Assembly (NCBI RefSeq): GCF_905147365.1 | Contig: NC_056413.1 | Location: 2,744,501-2,808,500, forward strand | Reading direction: 5' to 3' | Source: Aricia agestis | Lineage: Eukaryota > Arthropoda > Insecta > Lepidoptera > Lycaenidae | DNA length: 64,000 nucleotides | Part shown: positions 18,201-30,570 of the stretch, in pieces | How the letters are laid out: every line of letters starts with the position of its first letter | How positions within the stretch are numbered: the stretch's first letter is position 1 | Made by a program: the position numbers and the translations under genes | The notes under the pieces: generated by a model | What the model saw: the letters and a program-made list of their open reading frames with translations, nothing else | What the model was told of the DNA's origin: nothing | Databases searched by the model: none

Positions 18201-21200
18201 GTCGAAACTCACAACAAATTCATCCATCACTTCATCTGGGACTTTCGTGCCGTTGATTTTCTCGAACCGTCTGAGTACTTTCACAGCCTGGTTCACGCGG
18301 CCTCGTGATGTCAGCCATCTGGAGAAGACAAATTACTAATAAGGTGAATGGTAGAGCCTTAGGTAAAACTTTACGTACAGCTTAACCCGATATTTATTGA
18401 GTAGGTTCTACTCAGTATATTGAATCCACGAAACATGTTCCCCTTACTTGAAATGTTCGTTTGGTTATTAAACTCCAGTGTTTCCGTGTCCGGCACAATA
18501 AGGGTTCAGTCAGAGGCAAAACATTTGTCTAGGTAAAGGTACTGTTAGGCAAAGGTACCTGGCGCTCTCCGGCGCGGTGAAGGGCACAGCGAGGACCACG
18601 AGCATTGGTAACGACGTCGCCCAGATCAGCCGCCGCCAGCTGCCCAGCCACAGCGCCAGCCACGGCAGCAGGATGCAGCCGCTGCCGAAGTAGATCGCGA
18701 TGGACATGTTCGCCACCCACGTGCGGTACTTGGCGCCCACGTACTCCAACGCTAGGGGGAAATGAGGATGGTGAGACTTTTTAAACGGAAGTGTCTGTTT
18801 TTTAAACTAGCAAAAAATTATAAGTAAACAAAAAACTTTAAAAAAAAAAAGCTTTTACTTACCTATTTAAAATTTAAACAGTCTAAAAAGAAGAAAATCT
18901 CCTTAAATTTTTTAACTATTAAGTTATAAACCTCAATATTATATTATACAATTTGGATGATAATAAGAGCTTGTCGCCTGATTTGTAAATAAACTAGTAC
19001 CAATTTAACTGAGAACTGTTTATGTATATGTTACGTTACGGCTAATAGCCGAAGTGCGGCTACACCTAGTTTTACCCGGCTACAACTAGGTGCAGCCGGC
19101 CACATGCGGTTAAACTTAGGTGTATCCTACTTATCTTCGGTTACAACTAGGTTTAGCCTTCATTATAGCGGCTAGAACTAGGTGCAGCCACACACCGGTG
19201 GTTAAACTTAGGTGTATCCTATTTATCATCGGCTAGAACTAGGTTTTTCAATTCAGTTAAGGATTTTGGTTTTATTTTGAATTGTAATTTGCATAGTAGC
19301 ATATGCTTTCCATTCTTAAAACAACGCCGAAACTCCCAAACTTGTATCTATAAAGAATCAGAAGTTCTCTCAGCACCTTCCGAACCACGGTATACCAGGT
19401 ATATCTCGGTGCAAATCTTAGTTATTGGTAGCATATGCTTAGAATACTTCTCTTTTGAAAATCGGTTAACAAACGGCGGAGTAATCGTTGAACATTTAAA
19501 AACGAACATAAAACCTCCCCCATCTTGAAAGTCGGTTAAACTTGTAGCCTATGTGTTATTCTGATGTATAAGCTATATTATTGTAAAGTTTCATAAAAAT
19601 CCGTTCAGTAGTTTTTGCGTGAAAGAGTAACAAACATCCATACATCCAAACAAACTTTCGCCTTTATAATATTAGTAGGAGTAGGATCTTCTCTTTATTA
19701 ACTAATAGAATTAGACATCTTTGGCGCAAAGATAAAATCTTCTTAACTATGAAAAAAATCAACTAAGTTTTTGTTCTCTTCTCTCATATTTTTAAAACAA
19801 AATCTCAAAATAAAACCAAAATCCTTAACTGAACTGAAGAACCTACCTAGTTCTTGCCGATGATAAATAGGATACACCTAAGTTTAACCACCGGTGTGTG
19901 GCTGCACCTAGTTCTAGCCGCTATAATGAAGGCTAAAACTAGTTGTAACCGAAGATGAGTAGGATACACCTAAGTTTAACCGCATGTGGCCGGCTGCACC
20001 TAGTTGTAGCCGGGTAAAACTAGGTGTAGCCGCACTTCGGCTATTAGCCGTAACATATACATAGATTGCTAAATTTGCTGCCGTATGTACTATCAGAGTA
20101 GTTAATTCCTAGGCAGATGGCGGACCTAAGTAATTTGGTCGCGTTAAGTCAGTTAACTGCCTAGGGATCAATTTCCTCAATGGCACATTCGTTAGGCCTG
20201 AGAATAGGTTATTATCTACTTTTATACTAACACTAGAAACAATTTATAATAATATGGCAAAACAAGTTTACCGGGTCAGCCTTATAAAGTGCTGACTCGA
20301 TGTTTTCAAATTAGTACAGTTCAAAATGTGTGCACTGTGCATACAGAGTGAGTTACCTCGCCGCTCGCGAGACCATAAACTCCATAAAGTATATAAGTAA
20401 AGTAACTATAACTACATAATATTTATAATACCTAGATTGCTGCCATATTTCCTGAATCGTTATAGTAAGTACGTCTACACTAGACCGAAAATACGCGGCC
20501 GAAGTTCGGCATGATTACGCCTGCAATGTATTTTAAATTGTCGATGACACACCATCATGCCGAAATTACGTCGCGTTATATGTATGCGTAGCGCATTGCT
20601 GACGTAATCGTGCCGCGTATTTTCGGCTTAATGTGTTTAGACACTAATACTGAAGTAGCGTATCGTTCGTTGTAAGACCGAACGATACGCAAGTCCGAGT
20701 ACGGTCGAGTAACGAGTTAACGATTAACGAGTAGCGTAAGGCGATACTCGACCGTACGCTTGCGTATTTCTTTTTTTTATGATATAAGGGGGCAATCGAG
20801 CAAACGGGACACCCGTTTTGATGGAAAGCAACTACCGTCGCCCATGGACACTGGCACCATCAGAAGAGCTGCAGGTGCGTTGTCGGCCGGCAGAAAGTTA
20901 CTCGAGAAACGCACGGTGGAAGACGGCCACTCATCAAGGTGATGAGGATGGTATATTTTTCGCGTGGGGTGATGGCGAAAAGTTGCAGGTGGTATGATTC
21001 CGAACAATTCCTCAGAGCATCCCCCGTGATACAACCGATAGAGGATTCAGCCTCACCTGTACTATCATCCGCATAGCAATGAATGCCGTTGGTCTGTAAT
21101 GATATGCAGTATGAATAGGGTATTTTATTTATTTATTTAGGGTAGGCGATAGAACACAGCCCTGAGGGACACCAGCATCAACAGACTGAGTTTCCGAGCA

Positions 21201-24200
21201 TTCGCCGACAACTACGACCTTTATGCTTCTATCTGCTTAGAAACTTGTGACCCACTTGTATAAAATCTCGGGCAGCTCGTATGAAGGAAGCTTTGATAGC
21301 AGCGCTTTATGCCAAACCCGATCAAAGGCCTTCGCAATGTCCAAACTATCAGCCAATGTCTCTCCCTTCGACTTAATTGCCTGAGCCCAACGATGAGTTA
21401 GGTACGCCACGAGATTACCAGGCTAGCGACCCTTACGGAACTCGTACTGTTTGTCGCTTAGTAATCCGCCATCCAAGTATCGAAGAAGCTGGCTATTGAT
21501 AATGGATTCCATTATCTTCGAGAATTCATAATTATGTTACTTGTTAGTATTATATTTTGTGTAATTATTGTATTACAATTGCATGTAATTTTTTGTGTTT
21601 GAGCGGAACGCCTACAAACTGCTTGTTCAGTTTGGCGTATTAATGTATACTGTAAAACAATTGTAATAAAGTGAATAAAGTATTTAAAAAAAAAAAAAAA
21701 GAAGAGAGAGGCGATTGGTCTGTAGTTGGAAAGATTTGAGCGATCACCTTTTATGGGGATCGGGTGCACCAGCCTAAAGCCTTGGTGTCTTGGTCTTCCA
21801 AGAAGCCGGGACGATGCCAGAGGAATAGAAGAGCCGAAAAAGACGCGTCAAGACCGGAGCCAACTCTGGAGCACACTTTTTCAACACAATAGGAGGGATT
21901 CCGTCAGGCCCACTCGACTTTTGGATATCAAGGGAACGGAGGGCTTTTCGCACTGAGCGCTGATGAAACCGAACATCCGACATGATGCTCGAACATCGCG
22001 GTATGGTCGGCGGTTTCTGCCCCCCGTCATCTATGGTCGAGTTTGACGCAAATAACTTGCCCAGAAGATCGGTTTTGTCTTTTGCGTTCTGGGCCAACGA
22101 TCCATTCCTACGTGTAGGGATGGTAGGGTTGGCTTGCAGAAATTCCCTTTAATGGCTTTCTTTTTGTTTTGTTCTACTAGTTGTCAGTAATTTACGTGAC
22201 TAAAAGCTAAAAGAGCTGTTTCCAAATTTTCTGTAGGTATTAAAGGATTAAAAAGAGTGTTGTTTAATCTCATTAATCTGAATTCAAATGTTAGTTCAAA
22301 TGCTGTGCTATCAATGTTTGCGAAGGATTTTTAATAGATAGAGGTGACGGTACGTGGTAATAAAATTAAGAACACCCGATATGTATTTTGGTAGCTTATC
22401 TACATTTTTATCAGATATTATCTTTTTTATCCTATTTACCTTAAAATTACCACTTTCGTTACAAGATCAATAATTAATGGAGCTCGGGCTCTTAAGGGCC
22501 AGAAACCGCTAAACTCTAAAGCGAAACTTGTTTGAGAGTTTAGTGGACGCCCCAAAAGCAGATCTTCCAAGTTCCGACCTAGGAAGATGGTACGCGCGTT
22601 GGCCGAAGTTGTATGTCACGACTCACGCAGATCTCAGAAACTTTGTTAGCGTGATTCGGACTGTTTGCTGTTGGGTCCGCTACACACTTTGAAATGTCAA
22701 TGGGTATCCTTAATTCTTATACTTAACCTTAGACTGGCCATAGACGGACCGCAAGTTCCAGTCGGGACCAACTGCTCTAGAACGGTGGCGTCCCGTTGGC
22801 ACCGACCACTCAAAAACTGCTCGAGCGGTCCGTGTATAATTGTATTGCGATTTGCGGGTATGAATTTAGTATGGAAACTCCAGATCGCCGTGCGGCAACC
22901 ACATCTTGCAGTCGATTTTCAATTGCAAGATGCGGTGCGTCTATGGCCGGCCTTAGGCCTCTGTGTCAAAAAATCTTACCCAAGATATAAATGGTCATGA
23001 AGCAGCTGTCGTAGGCCATGCCGACCAGGAACCGCGTGAAGGCGAAGTCCCAGAAGTCCGTGGTGTAGATCGTCGCGATACCGCCCACTAGCGCGATCAT
23101 GTTGGCACCTGCGAACATACCACATTAAGGGCCTGTTTCAGCAATTACTGATAAGTACCGGATATTAGGCAATCCACATATATGACAGATTCTCTATACT
23201 CTATCTGTCAGATAAGCGGTGTAACAGGCCCTCACTTGTACCATGGAAGAAATTGATTAATAGACGGACCTCCGTCAATTGGTTAGATTATGTCAATCCA
23301 ATGTAAACTGTGATGTGCTGGGTTTGACATATTGCGACCAAATAACGCAGGTCCGCCATCTGCCTACGAATCAATCTTAGACTTACTCAGATAGTTATAG
23401 TTAGTACTATGCTATGCAAGAAGGAGGTAAGTATACCACAGAATATTATAATAGTACTCCGGTTACACAAGCGCCTCGTAACAAAACTATTTCAAAAGCA
23501 TTCAGGATAAGGGAATTAGTATAATTACATTGATAACAAATTATCGACAAAAGTTAATGTCGTTGACTAACCTAACCCTAACCTAACCTACTACTTCGGT
23601 GGACGGTAATCCTTTTTTTTAACATTTGAGGAAACAGTATTCTTTTAAGGCTACACTATGTTAGTAGTAAAATTCTTACCAACCAAGGCTGGGACTCTCC
23701 CGAAGCGATCAGCCGTCCATCCGAAGAACACTCCGCCCACCAGGGAGCCAGAGAAAAACGCCGCCTGGGCTGAGGGTATGTAGCCAGCGTTGTCGCACAC
23801 CCATTCTCTCTGGAAAATAATTATTTTGGTAAGGATCATCACACAATCTTGTATTGTGCACGCCTGACCTCCACCTCTTCATTAGGTAGGTAATTAAAGT
23901 TTTAATCGAATTTATAAGCGATCTAAGGAACGAGGGTTGGTGTCAGGTTTTGAAACAATGAGACAGCAAGAATGCTTCCAAACCTTCCATCTGAAATGAC
24001 TTTCCGTTTTAGAAGCTGTTTAAAAAAACAGTACATCAAAACCCTAACCAAAAAATTAACAGGCGATATAACGTTTTTCCTCCAATAACCAGGTATAACT
24101 GGTTATTGGAGGAAAAACCACACTAAAATTGCATCAGCGACTGTCCAAACCAATTAGATGCTATCTGTCGGAGATAGGTGTTATCAGTTTCCGGAAAAAA

Positions 24201-27200
24201 AACAATGTTTATTGGTATGTCCTGCTCAAGGACAAGGCCTAATCCGTTTTATCGTTTTGCACAAAGTAACGGAGCGAATCATTGCATAATTTCTTACTAT
24301 GTTACTTATTTCGAAGTTTGTTATGTACATAAATTATAGAGTCTGTTTTTAGATTGTTACTGGGTACAATCATCATTAATCTCAGTTATGTTTTACAACT
24401 TCTCCGTTTGTCCCTAGTAAGTTAGTCCGCACTCCGCAATAAATAGAGACACACGTCATCCCTTCAGGTCTTCTGCACAATTTGTGTTGTTTGTCATAAG
24501 ATTTATAGGACAGTTTTTCAGCAACTTACACATAATATTGTCAGCAACGTACGCGCCCGCGCCGTGCGCATCGAACGCACCCCGTAGTAGACGAAATACG
24601 GCGCGTACCTACGGTGCGGGTGAATGTGGGAGGTTTTTCACGTCATCGTATAAGTATAAATTACAACGAATACTAAATCGGCACGTTCGGCGCGTGCGGC
24701 GCTTACGTTGCTGACAAATGTGCGATCACCTTAGATAAGTATTTGTGTCACAGCGCTCAATGAAACAGATGTCCATTCTATAGCTGCATAGCTGCAATTC
24801 GTCATAAGCAAAAGGTGAAACAAAACTTACCTCACTAACAACGGTGTCATACGGTATGTCCACCAGCTCGAACTCCCAGCCGTTCTTGCAGGGGACCACG
24901 GGTGTATCGGGAGGGATGTTGAGAGTGGCCAGCACCTCCGTCCAATTGGCGTCGTACATCAGGCAGCGGCCGTCGTCCACGCCGACCGGCATGGTGAGGT
25001 TGCGTCTGCAAGTCACCTAATATGGAGTCAACTGGATGACGATCGTATATGAAAATTTGATATTTGGTGGACGCTTTGAGTGATATCAATTACGGTGTCA
25101 ATTTAACTAACGTCTGTTAAAGTAAATAGTTACGTAACTATAAAATTGTCTCTCGCTCTTTGCTTGTTAAAAAGAAGAAATGAACAGGCTAGGCAGTAGC
25201 CCTGGCACAGGGCGTAGTATCTGGGGGGGCGCAAAAATGGCCAAACCAGGCAGGAGTATTATTTTTTTCGGTTTGCTCCCGATAATAGTTCCCGCTGCGC
25301 CCCTAGAGCACGATCCCAACAGTAAAATAGACCAATACATTGCTTTGCATTTTTGCATCTAAAAAAGCAAGGGCGCAGTTGTAAAAGCTCGCACAGGGCG
25401 CAAAAAAGACTGTTTACGGCACTAAGGCTAGGCGTCGTCAACATTGGTATAACAACATAGTCGTTGGTTAAATTAGAACTTAATGTCACATAAAAACTAT
25501 GGGCTGGAATACGCTCCGTAGGTACGCTCAGTAGGTGTTCGTATAATTGATAAAACAAGAGAAAATGTAGAGTTAAACATAACTTAGAAAGAATTTTGTA
25601 ATAAGAAAGAGTAAATAATAACTATAGTATGCAACAAAATTAAATTGTAACAAGCAATAAAATGGATGTAAACAACAGAAACATAGATGTACTTCAAATC
25701 AACGACCGACCTGCAGCTAAAGTCGGTCATTCGCGTGGCCTTTGCGATAGCGACATAGGGGCATGGATTAGAATATACGATTTCTATGTATCTATCGTAA
25801 TCACTGAACTGTTCACTATCATAGTTTATATGTAGGTGATTTGAAAATGATTATTGCATACATCGGATTTTTTGTGAAATCTGGTAAAAATACTATAAAT
25901 ATAACTAACCTAAATTTTTCTAACTACGTATTGCTTTTATTGTTACAAAATAATTACTTGTATATCACTAAGTAAAAGTATGCCAGTATTAAGAATTTAA
26001 CAAGTACTTTTTTCTATGATTCATATTATGCTTATGATGGAAGGTTTACTTACCTAAGTTCCATGTCTAAATGACTCAACTCAGGAACTTTACACCAGTG
26101 TTTCTGTGGAGTCGGAGTGACGAACATCTGGACGAAGTAGACAAATGCGAAGAAGAATCCAAATGGCGCCATTCCCAGAAACATCAGCTTCTGGTATCGC
26201 CCGAACTCCCCGATGTATCCCAGAATGGAATCCAGAATATCTTCATCCTTTTCCTTTCCATGTCCAGTTTTCTCCTCCTTGGAATCCTGAAAAGAAGATG
26301 ATTAGGTCATGAAAATTATTTAGGGTATAATAGGTGTAAAAATACACAACCATGCTTGGCGTAGGACTCTGTGATGTTGCAGGTGTCTGCATAAGATTTA
26401 CGCCTTTATAATTTTTCTAACTATAAAGTAATTATAATTATATTGTTGTAGTGATAGCATATTATTCGATGTCATTATTCTTCTTCTTGTCAAAAATATT
26501 TTTAAACATTTAAAGCCTGCGAATAATTGGAGCCTTGAACTTTTGAAACTGTGGAAAGACTCTTCGATTCTTTGGAGGATTAGCATAGGATTAAAATAAG
26601 TACGTAATCTACATATCATCCGATATTATTATCTAGTTATTAAAATATGGACCTAGGATATATCCTTGTTGTATCCTGAGTTAATAGAAGTTACTTGATG
26701 GCATTAACGCCTAATTTTTGTTTGGTTGATGGTTTCACAGCACGTAATTGTGTTTAATGACGAAATTAATGCCCTAATTTGTGCTTATGAATGAACCTTG
26801 CGTGTTGCATACAATCAAACGCCTGGGACAGGTCACTTACATACCATGTGCGCCCTGTAGTTACTTGTAAACGGTATGACAGTAAATAGACATTTTTTTT
26901 AATATCATACTATACTCCACTCGGGCTAACTCATAAACCTATAAGTATATATTAAGTCTATGGGCTAACTTGTCGCTAACGGTCGTTGATTCCCTGTCAA
27001 AAACTTGTCATTTTCCATATAAACCGCGATTGACAATGAAGTGTCAGATATTGTCAATCGTGGTTTTATATGGAAAATGACAAGTTTTTGACAGGGAGTC
27101 AATGACCGCTAGCGACAAGTTAGCCCGAGTGGAGTATAATCCATACTCTTAATATTATAAATGCGAAAGTGTGTCTGTCTGGCTATCCGTCTGTCTGTCT

Positions 27201-27702
27201 GTCTGTTTGCTATCTCTTCACGCCCAAACCGCTAAACTGATTTTGCTGAAATTTGGTTTTTTGATACTTTGAGTCTCGAGAAAGGACATAGAATGCTTTT
27301 TATCCCACAAAAACGTACGGTTCCCGCGCGATAAACGAATATTGGCGCAACGGCGTTGCGGGTGTCATCTAGTATTGGATAAATCCTTATTTACATTGGT
27401 AGTATTATATACTAGCGAACATCAGCATCACTATATTATTCTAGACTGATCAGGATCAATGCCACCAATAGTAAAATATGAGTGTACCTATGTCAAAAGT
27501 CATAAAAGTACACTCATACAATGATATTCTATGTTACTAAGTATTTTAGAAACTCATTGCACTCGTATCTCACTATTTGCCAAAGTAGATCGGTAGGTGC
27601 AAATTTATTGACCCTAAGAAACAAATGATTATGGAGGTAATAGTACGGAAGAAAGTATTAAATCAATCTTACCTTATCGGTATTTAAGTCGTTAAGCATC
27701 AT
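15242..27702 (-). CDS. SLC22-type organic cation/anion transporter (major facilitator superfamily), complete
   Basis: Plasma-membrane solute carrier with twelve predicted membrane spans. Twelve exons, in transcript order: 27702-27673, 26286-26054, 25005-24831, 23809-23680, 23108-22980, 18751-18559, 18318-18213, 17969-17737, 17619-17540, 16898-16723, 16485-16331, 15302-15242. All have AG/GT borders and join in phase to 566 residues, normal for SLC22. Family marks: a large Cys-containing extracellular loop after span 1 (about 70-150; CKNGWEFE, EWVCDN), DRFGRV in loop 2-3 (about 180), PESARW after span 6 (about 293), DKWGRR in loop 8-9 (about 409), and PETNGKPMPQT near the end (about 522). The first exon gives only ten residues; two adjacent ATGs occur. 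Substrate cannot be told. A paralogue lies at the right edge of the window in the same orientation. Confidence 0.94.
15980..16143. mobile_element. MITE family F, copy 2
   Basis: Same ends as the copy at 14999-15165 (ggtaccaccgaggaagttga ... aatcaacttctctgatagta). Located in the last SLC22 intron, which also holds a family G repeat at about 15437-15721. Confidence 0.75.
17194..17454. mobile_element. Palindromic MITE in SLC22 intron
   Basis: Ends 'agtactcacatacggttttg' and its reverse complement flank a spacer with several 'tcgagc' motifs. No coding capacity. Confidence 0.75.
19021..20063. mobile_element. 1-kb foldback element with about 265-bp terminal inverted repeats
   Basis: The left arm (about 19021-19290) and right arm (about 19800-20063) are reverse complements with few differences. 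Each arm is itself built from reiterated units of the form 'ggctacaactaggtgcagcc' and 'ggttaaacttaggtgtatcc'. The 500-bp centre is unlike the arms and carries a piece of another repeat ending 'tataatattagta'. No transposase is visible. The design recalls foldback-type DNA transposons. It sits in the 3.8 kb-plus intron of the SLC22 gene. Confidence 0.8.
20085..20188. mobile_element. MITE family F, copy 3 (internally deleted)
   Basis: Ends 'gtactatcagagtagttaat' and 'gatcaatttcctcaatggca' match the family F termini, and the centre is shorter. It lies immediately beside the foldback element. Confidence 0.65.
20473..20642. mobile_element. Palindromic MITE
   Basis: 'gtctacactagaccgaaaat' and 'attttcggcttaatgtgttt' are near-complementary ends of a 170-bp element rich in CpG. 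Confidence 0.65.
20763..20945 (-). repeat. Truncated copy of the repeat seen in full at 29585-29926
   Basis: Contains 'gggcaatcgagcaaacggg', 'tggaaagcaactaccgtcgc' and 'agaagagctgcaggtgcgtt', all found in reverse complement near 29800-29900. Confidence 0.7.
20946..22130 (-). pseudogene. Broken LINE reverse transcriptase (Jockey-like)
   Basis: Read on the minus strand, the piece covers 'KSSGPDGIPPIVLKKCAPEL', 'GDRSNLSNYRPIA', 'IAKAFDRVWHKALLSKLPSY', 'DAGVPQGCVLS' and the catalytic YADD (forward 21064-21075). Several stop codons break it. A poly(A)-tailed fragment at about 21526-21703 interrupts it between the YRPIA box and 'SKIMESIINSQ'. It lies in an SLC22 intron on the gene's own strand. 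Not functional. Confidence 0.85.
21526..21703 (+). mobile_element. Poly(A)-tailed retroposed fragment nested in the LINE pseudogene
   Basis: Its end has 'ttgtaataaagtgaataaag' followed by an A-run at about 21686-21701. The host sequence is continuous in sense on either side (ttatcttcgagaa ... gaagagagaggcgatt). The short shared 'agaa' may be the target duplication. Confidence 0.65.
23237..23381. mobile_element. MITE family F, copy 4 (degenerate)
   Basis: 'gtaccatggaagaaattgat' at the left and 'gccatctgcctacgaatcaa' at the right correspond to the family F termini. Confidence 0.6.
24073..24118. other. Perfect 20-bp hairpin in SLC22 intron
   Basis: 'gtttttcctccaataaccag' is followed after six bases by its exact reverse complement. 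This could be a minimal MITE remnant; no miRNA-type bulged structure is apparent. Confidence 0.6.
24526..24731. repeat. Family G inverted-repeat element
   Basis: A CpG-rich element ending 'gttgctgacaaatgtgcgat', as in the copies at 12677-12780 and 15437-15721. Located in an SLC22 intron. Confidence 0.55.
25170..25435. repeat. Interspersed repeat family H
   Basis: Marker phrases 'ctggcacagggcgtagtatc', 'gctcccgataatagttcccg' and 'gctcgcacagggcgcaaaaa'. A second copy, split by a LINE, spans 28587-29580. Confidence 0.7.
26913..27136. mobile_element. Palindromic MITE, family E, copy 2
   Basis: Same ends as 1525-1713, plus a short insertion near the left end in which 'gggctaac' is repeated. A family A repeat starts directly at its right end (27137-27373). 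Confidence 0.8.
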
Positions 27703-28586
27703 GTTGAACGTTCAAAAATCAAAGTCAGTGTTTGTGATACGGTAGGATTTGACTGAACTGATTTACCAATGATCTCATAATACTTACCTAATATGTTAAA
27801 AGTTGGAATCGATAAAAATAATATCTTGCCTTATCTAATGACATATAGATGATCATGATAAACCGTACGTACCTATGAGAGTAGTAAAATCCTACGTTAT
27901 TTAGTGGCAAAAGATAGTTTCATTCATTCAGTAAAGAATGAAACTAAAAGTTAAAACTCATTTCTTTATATTTGTGCAATTTTTTTTTTAGTATTTTGTA
28001 TCACTAATAAAACTGACGTAGACTAACAGTCAAGTAATCGTCATACAAGACTCTAGTAAGCAAAGAGAATATAATCACTACGTTTTACTAGTAAGTATAA
28101 TATTATGGAGATTGTAGACCTTTATGTTTATCCTTGTAAACACAGTAAAAAGAGTAAGTAAATTAGACCAAGCATACAGTATGGAGCTTTCCCGTTCTTG
28201 TAACTCCGGTTACAATAAAGAAAGTTGTGATAAAATACCGCAACCAAAACATAATAATAATAATTATCAAGATCAATCAGTGGTTTTTATCATTGTTTTA
28301 GCGCACATATTAACCAAGATTACATACGGAACCCGATCAGATATTTACACCTTTTTGCTATCTGATATAAGATTTGCATCTTCTAAAATTATGACGACAG
28401 ACGGACCAATGACGCAACCATATTAGTGTAGGTAATTGTTGTGTAATTTACAACTTATTTTATCTGACTGTATGTGATACTCGTGAGTCGTGACCAACAT
28501 TGATTATTTCACGGTTAATTAGAAGACCGTTTGATAAGCAGATATTAAAGGTAATTAATAATTATATAGTAATGATGTTATATTGA
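27703..28586. other. Upstream region of the SLC22 gene
   Basis: Presumed promoter/5' UTR side of the transporter. Minus-strand 'tcagttcagtc' near 27760 resembles an arthropod initiator, but no clear TATA is placed. A plus-strand open stretch of 100 codons at 28124-28426 resembles no family I know and has no splice or codon support. Confidence 0.35.
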
Positions 28587-29580
28587 TAAATGACAGTGCC
28601 GTAAATAGGGCGGTGCTACCGGTGCCCAGGCACAGGGCGTAGACTCTGGGGGGAGGGGGGTTTTTTTTTGCTCCCGATAAGTACTTCCCGCTGCGTCCCA
28701 GAGATGTTTTCCAATGTAGTAAAAAAAATCTGCAGCCAAACATATTGAAATATTCTTTATTGTGCACACTTATAAAGATACAAATTAAGGAGTACAAGAA
28801 AAAGGACAAAATATTCAGGTGTCACAATGGCGGCCTTATTACTAGGTAGCAATCTCTTCCAGGCAACCACCACGGGCAAAGGTGAGATTGCAGTAAAGAA
28901 GAGAAACGTGCATGTGCAAACAAAAGAATACAAAAAAAAACACAACATGCATAATAAAAATATACAATAATACTATACATATATATTATAAATATAATAG
29001 AATGATACTATACTTAAATTACTAATAGATATAATAGTTATAGCAGACACGGATAGTAATTAATAATTTAAAGTGTAATTTAACTCACAACAAATGCATG
29101 GATTATGATTAAGTATTATTTTTACAGATAGCTAAATAATGCGACTTGACGAGACTTTTGAAAGCATTCAATGTTTTTGCAAGTCTGATATGCTTTGGCA
29201 ACGAATTCCAGAGCCTTATACCAGTAACAACGAAGGAGGAACCGTAAAATTTTGTTTGATGCACGGGCATTTCTAGTTGATGATTCGACGCAGATCTGAG
29301 CTCCCGAAATACAAATTTTTCTTTTAAGTAAATAGGTGTCGTAGGATCATTTATGATGTTGTAAACGAGTGATAGTATACGAGCATCTCGTCGAAAGCGT
29401 ATGGGCAGCCACTTCAAACTCGTACGAAATTCAGACACGTGGTCGAATTTTTTTTAGCCCGAATATAAATCTGATCGCAAGGCAAACATAATATAACCTT
29501 CTGCTTTTTAGAAGCCAGTTAAAAAACAAGGGTGCAATTATAAGCTCGCACAGGGCGCAAAAAAGGCTATTTACGGCACT
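28587..29580. repeat. Family H repeat split by a LINE 3' fragment
   Basis: Left part about 28587-28735 ('cccaggcacagggcgtagac'), right part about 29505-29580 ('agctcgcacagggcgcaaaa'). The two are contiguous in the copy at 25170-25435. The intervening DNA is the LINE described next. Confidence 0.65.
28740..29450 (-). pseudogene. 5'-truncated LINE, C-terminal end of reverse transcriptase ORF
   Basis: The minus-strand frame ending at 29109 encodes 'RRDARILSLVYNIINDP' and 'GIRLWNSLPKHIRLAKTLNAF', the typical C-terminal tail of Jockey/CR1-type LINE polymerases. The 3' UTR runs to about 28740. Catalytic domains are absent. Confidence 0.8.
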
Positions 29581-29584
29581 GATA

Positions 29585-29926
29585 TACGTACGTGGGAGAG
29601 CCATGCTTCGGCACGAATGGGCCGGCTCGACCGGAGAAATACCACGTTCTCACAGAAAACCGGCGTGAAACAGCGCTTACGCTGTGTTTCGCCGAGTGAG
29701 TGAGTTTACCGGAGGCCCAATCCCCTACCTTATTCCCTTCCCTACTCTCCCCTATTCCCTTCCCTTCCCATCGTTACCCTCCCCTATTACCCTGTTCCCT
29801 CTTAAAAGGCCGGCAACGCACCTGCAGCTCTTCTGATGCTGCGAGTTGTCATGGGCGACGGAAGTTGCTTTCCATCAGGTGACCCGTTTGCTCGTTTGCC
29901 CCTTTATTTCATTAAAAAAAAACTGA
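29585..29926 (+). repeat. Interspersed repeat ending in poly(A)
   Basis: Starts 'gtacgtgggagagccatgct', includes a C/T-rich 'cccttccctactctccccta' tract and ends 'gcccctttatttcattaaaaaaaa'. An inverted partial copy is at 20763-20945. Probably a non-autonomous retroposon. Confidence 0.7.
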
Positions 29927-30294
29927 TAAATGATACTGCACGCATATAGAGAGTAGACGTAGAGACACCTTTAGGTGCTTAGTGCAGCAACAGAAAAGGG
30001 ATTTATTTCCACGGAAGAATAAACATAGTGACAGATTCCCAAAGTATTTTCCCCTATCTGTTTATCCGTCACATTCACTGACTTGAGTGAGGAACTAACA
30101 AGCATGGGTAAAAAAGTGTGCTCCTTCATACTGCGCACACTTTTGGATACTCTAAAATAACTAATGGTTATGGGTTTTTGTTGAGAGACCTTGAATTGAA
30201 TTTTGTTGTACAGAATGATTTATTTATTTTATTTATTCGTTTATTTTTATAAGTAGTACCTAACAAATCCGAGGTTGTGTTATCACGTAGAGCC

Positions 30295-30513
30295 TCACAA
30301 TTTGACATTACATTTTATAGTCATATGGCCACTGCAGGCACGTTTGCAGCGGTGAATCGTTGAACCCAATTTTCTATGACTCGGACACACATTTCGGCTG
30401 TTTCGCGTTAAATTTTGGCTCTGAGCCCTTCCAACGTCGTCGGCTTATCCAACGACTTGACACAGGCCCAAAGAAAAAAATCTGGAGGCACGAGGCGGTC
30501 AATCTACTGATCC
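30295..30513 (-). pseudogene. Degraded C-terminal fragment of a DDE transposase
   Basis: The minus strand reads 'PPDFFLW' (forward 30464-30487), then 'VKSLDKPTTLEGLRAKI' and 'RVIENWVQRF' with stop codons between. This resembles the C-terminus of Tc1/mariner-superfamily transposases. No catalytic residues remain. Confidence 0.6.
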
Positions 30514-30570
30514 ATTTTCAATAAATCGATTGTAGTTTGAGTATTAAATAAATTGAGTAGAAATAATTTA

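Noticed and set aside
16585..18749. Several separate small transporter genes
   Set aside because: Each open stretch is one exon of the same 12-exon gene, with matching phases.
28124..28426. 100-codon plus-strand open frame
   Set aside because: No family resemblance, no codon bias, no splice signals; likely chance in AT-rich DNA.
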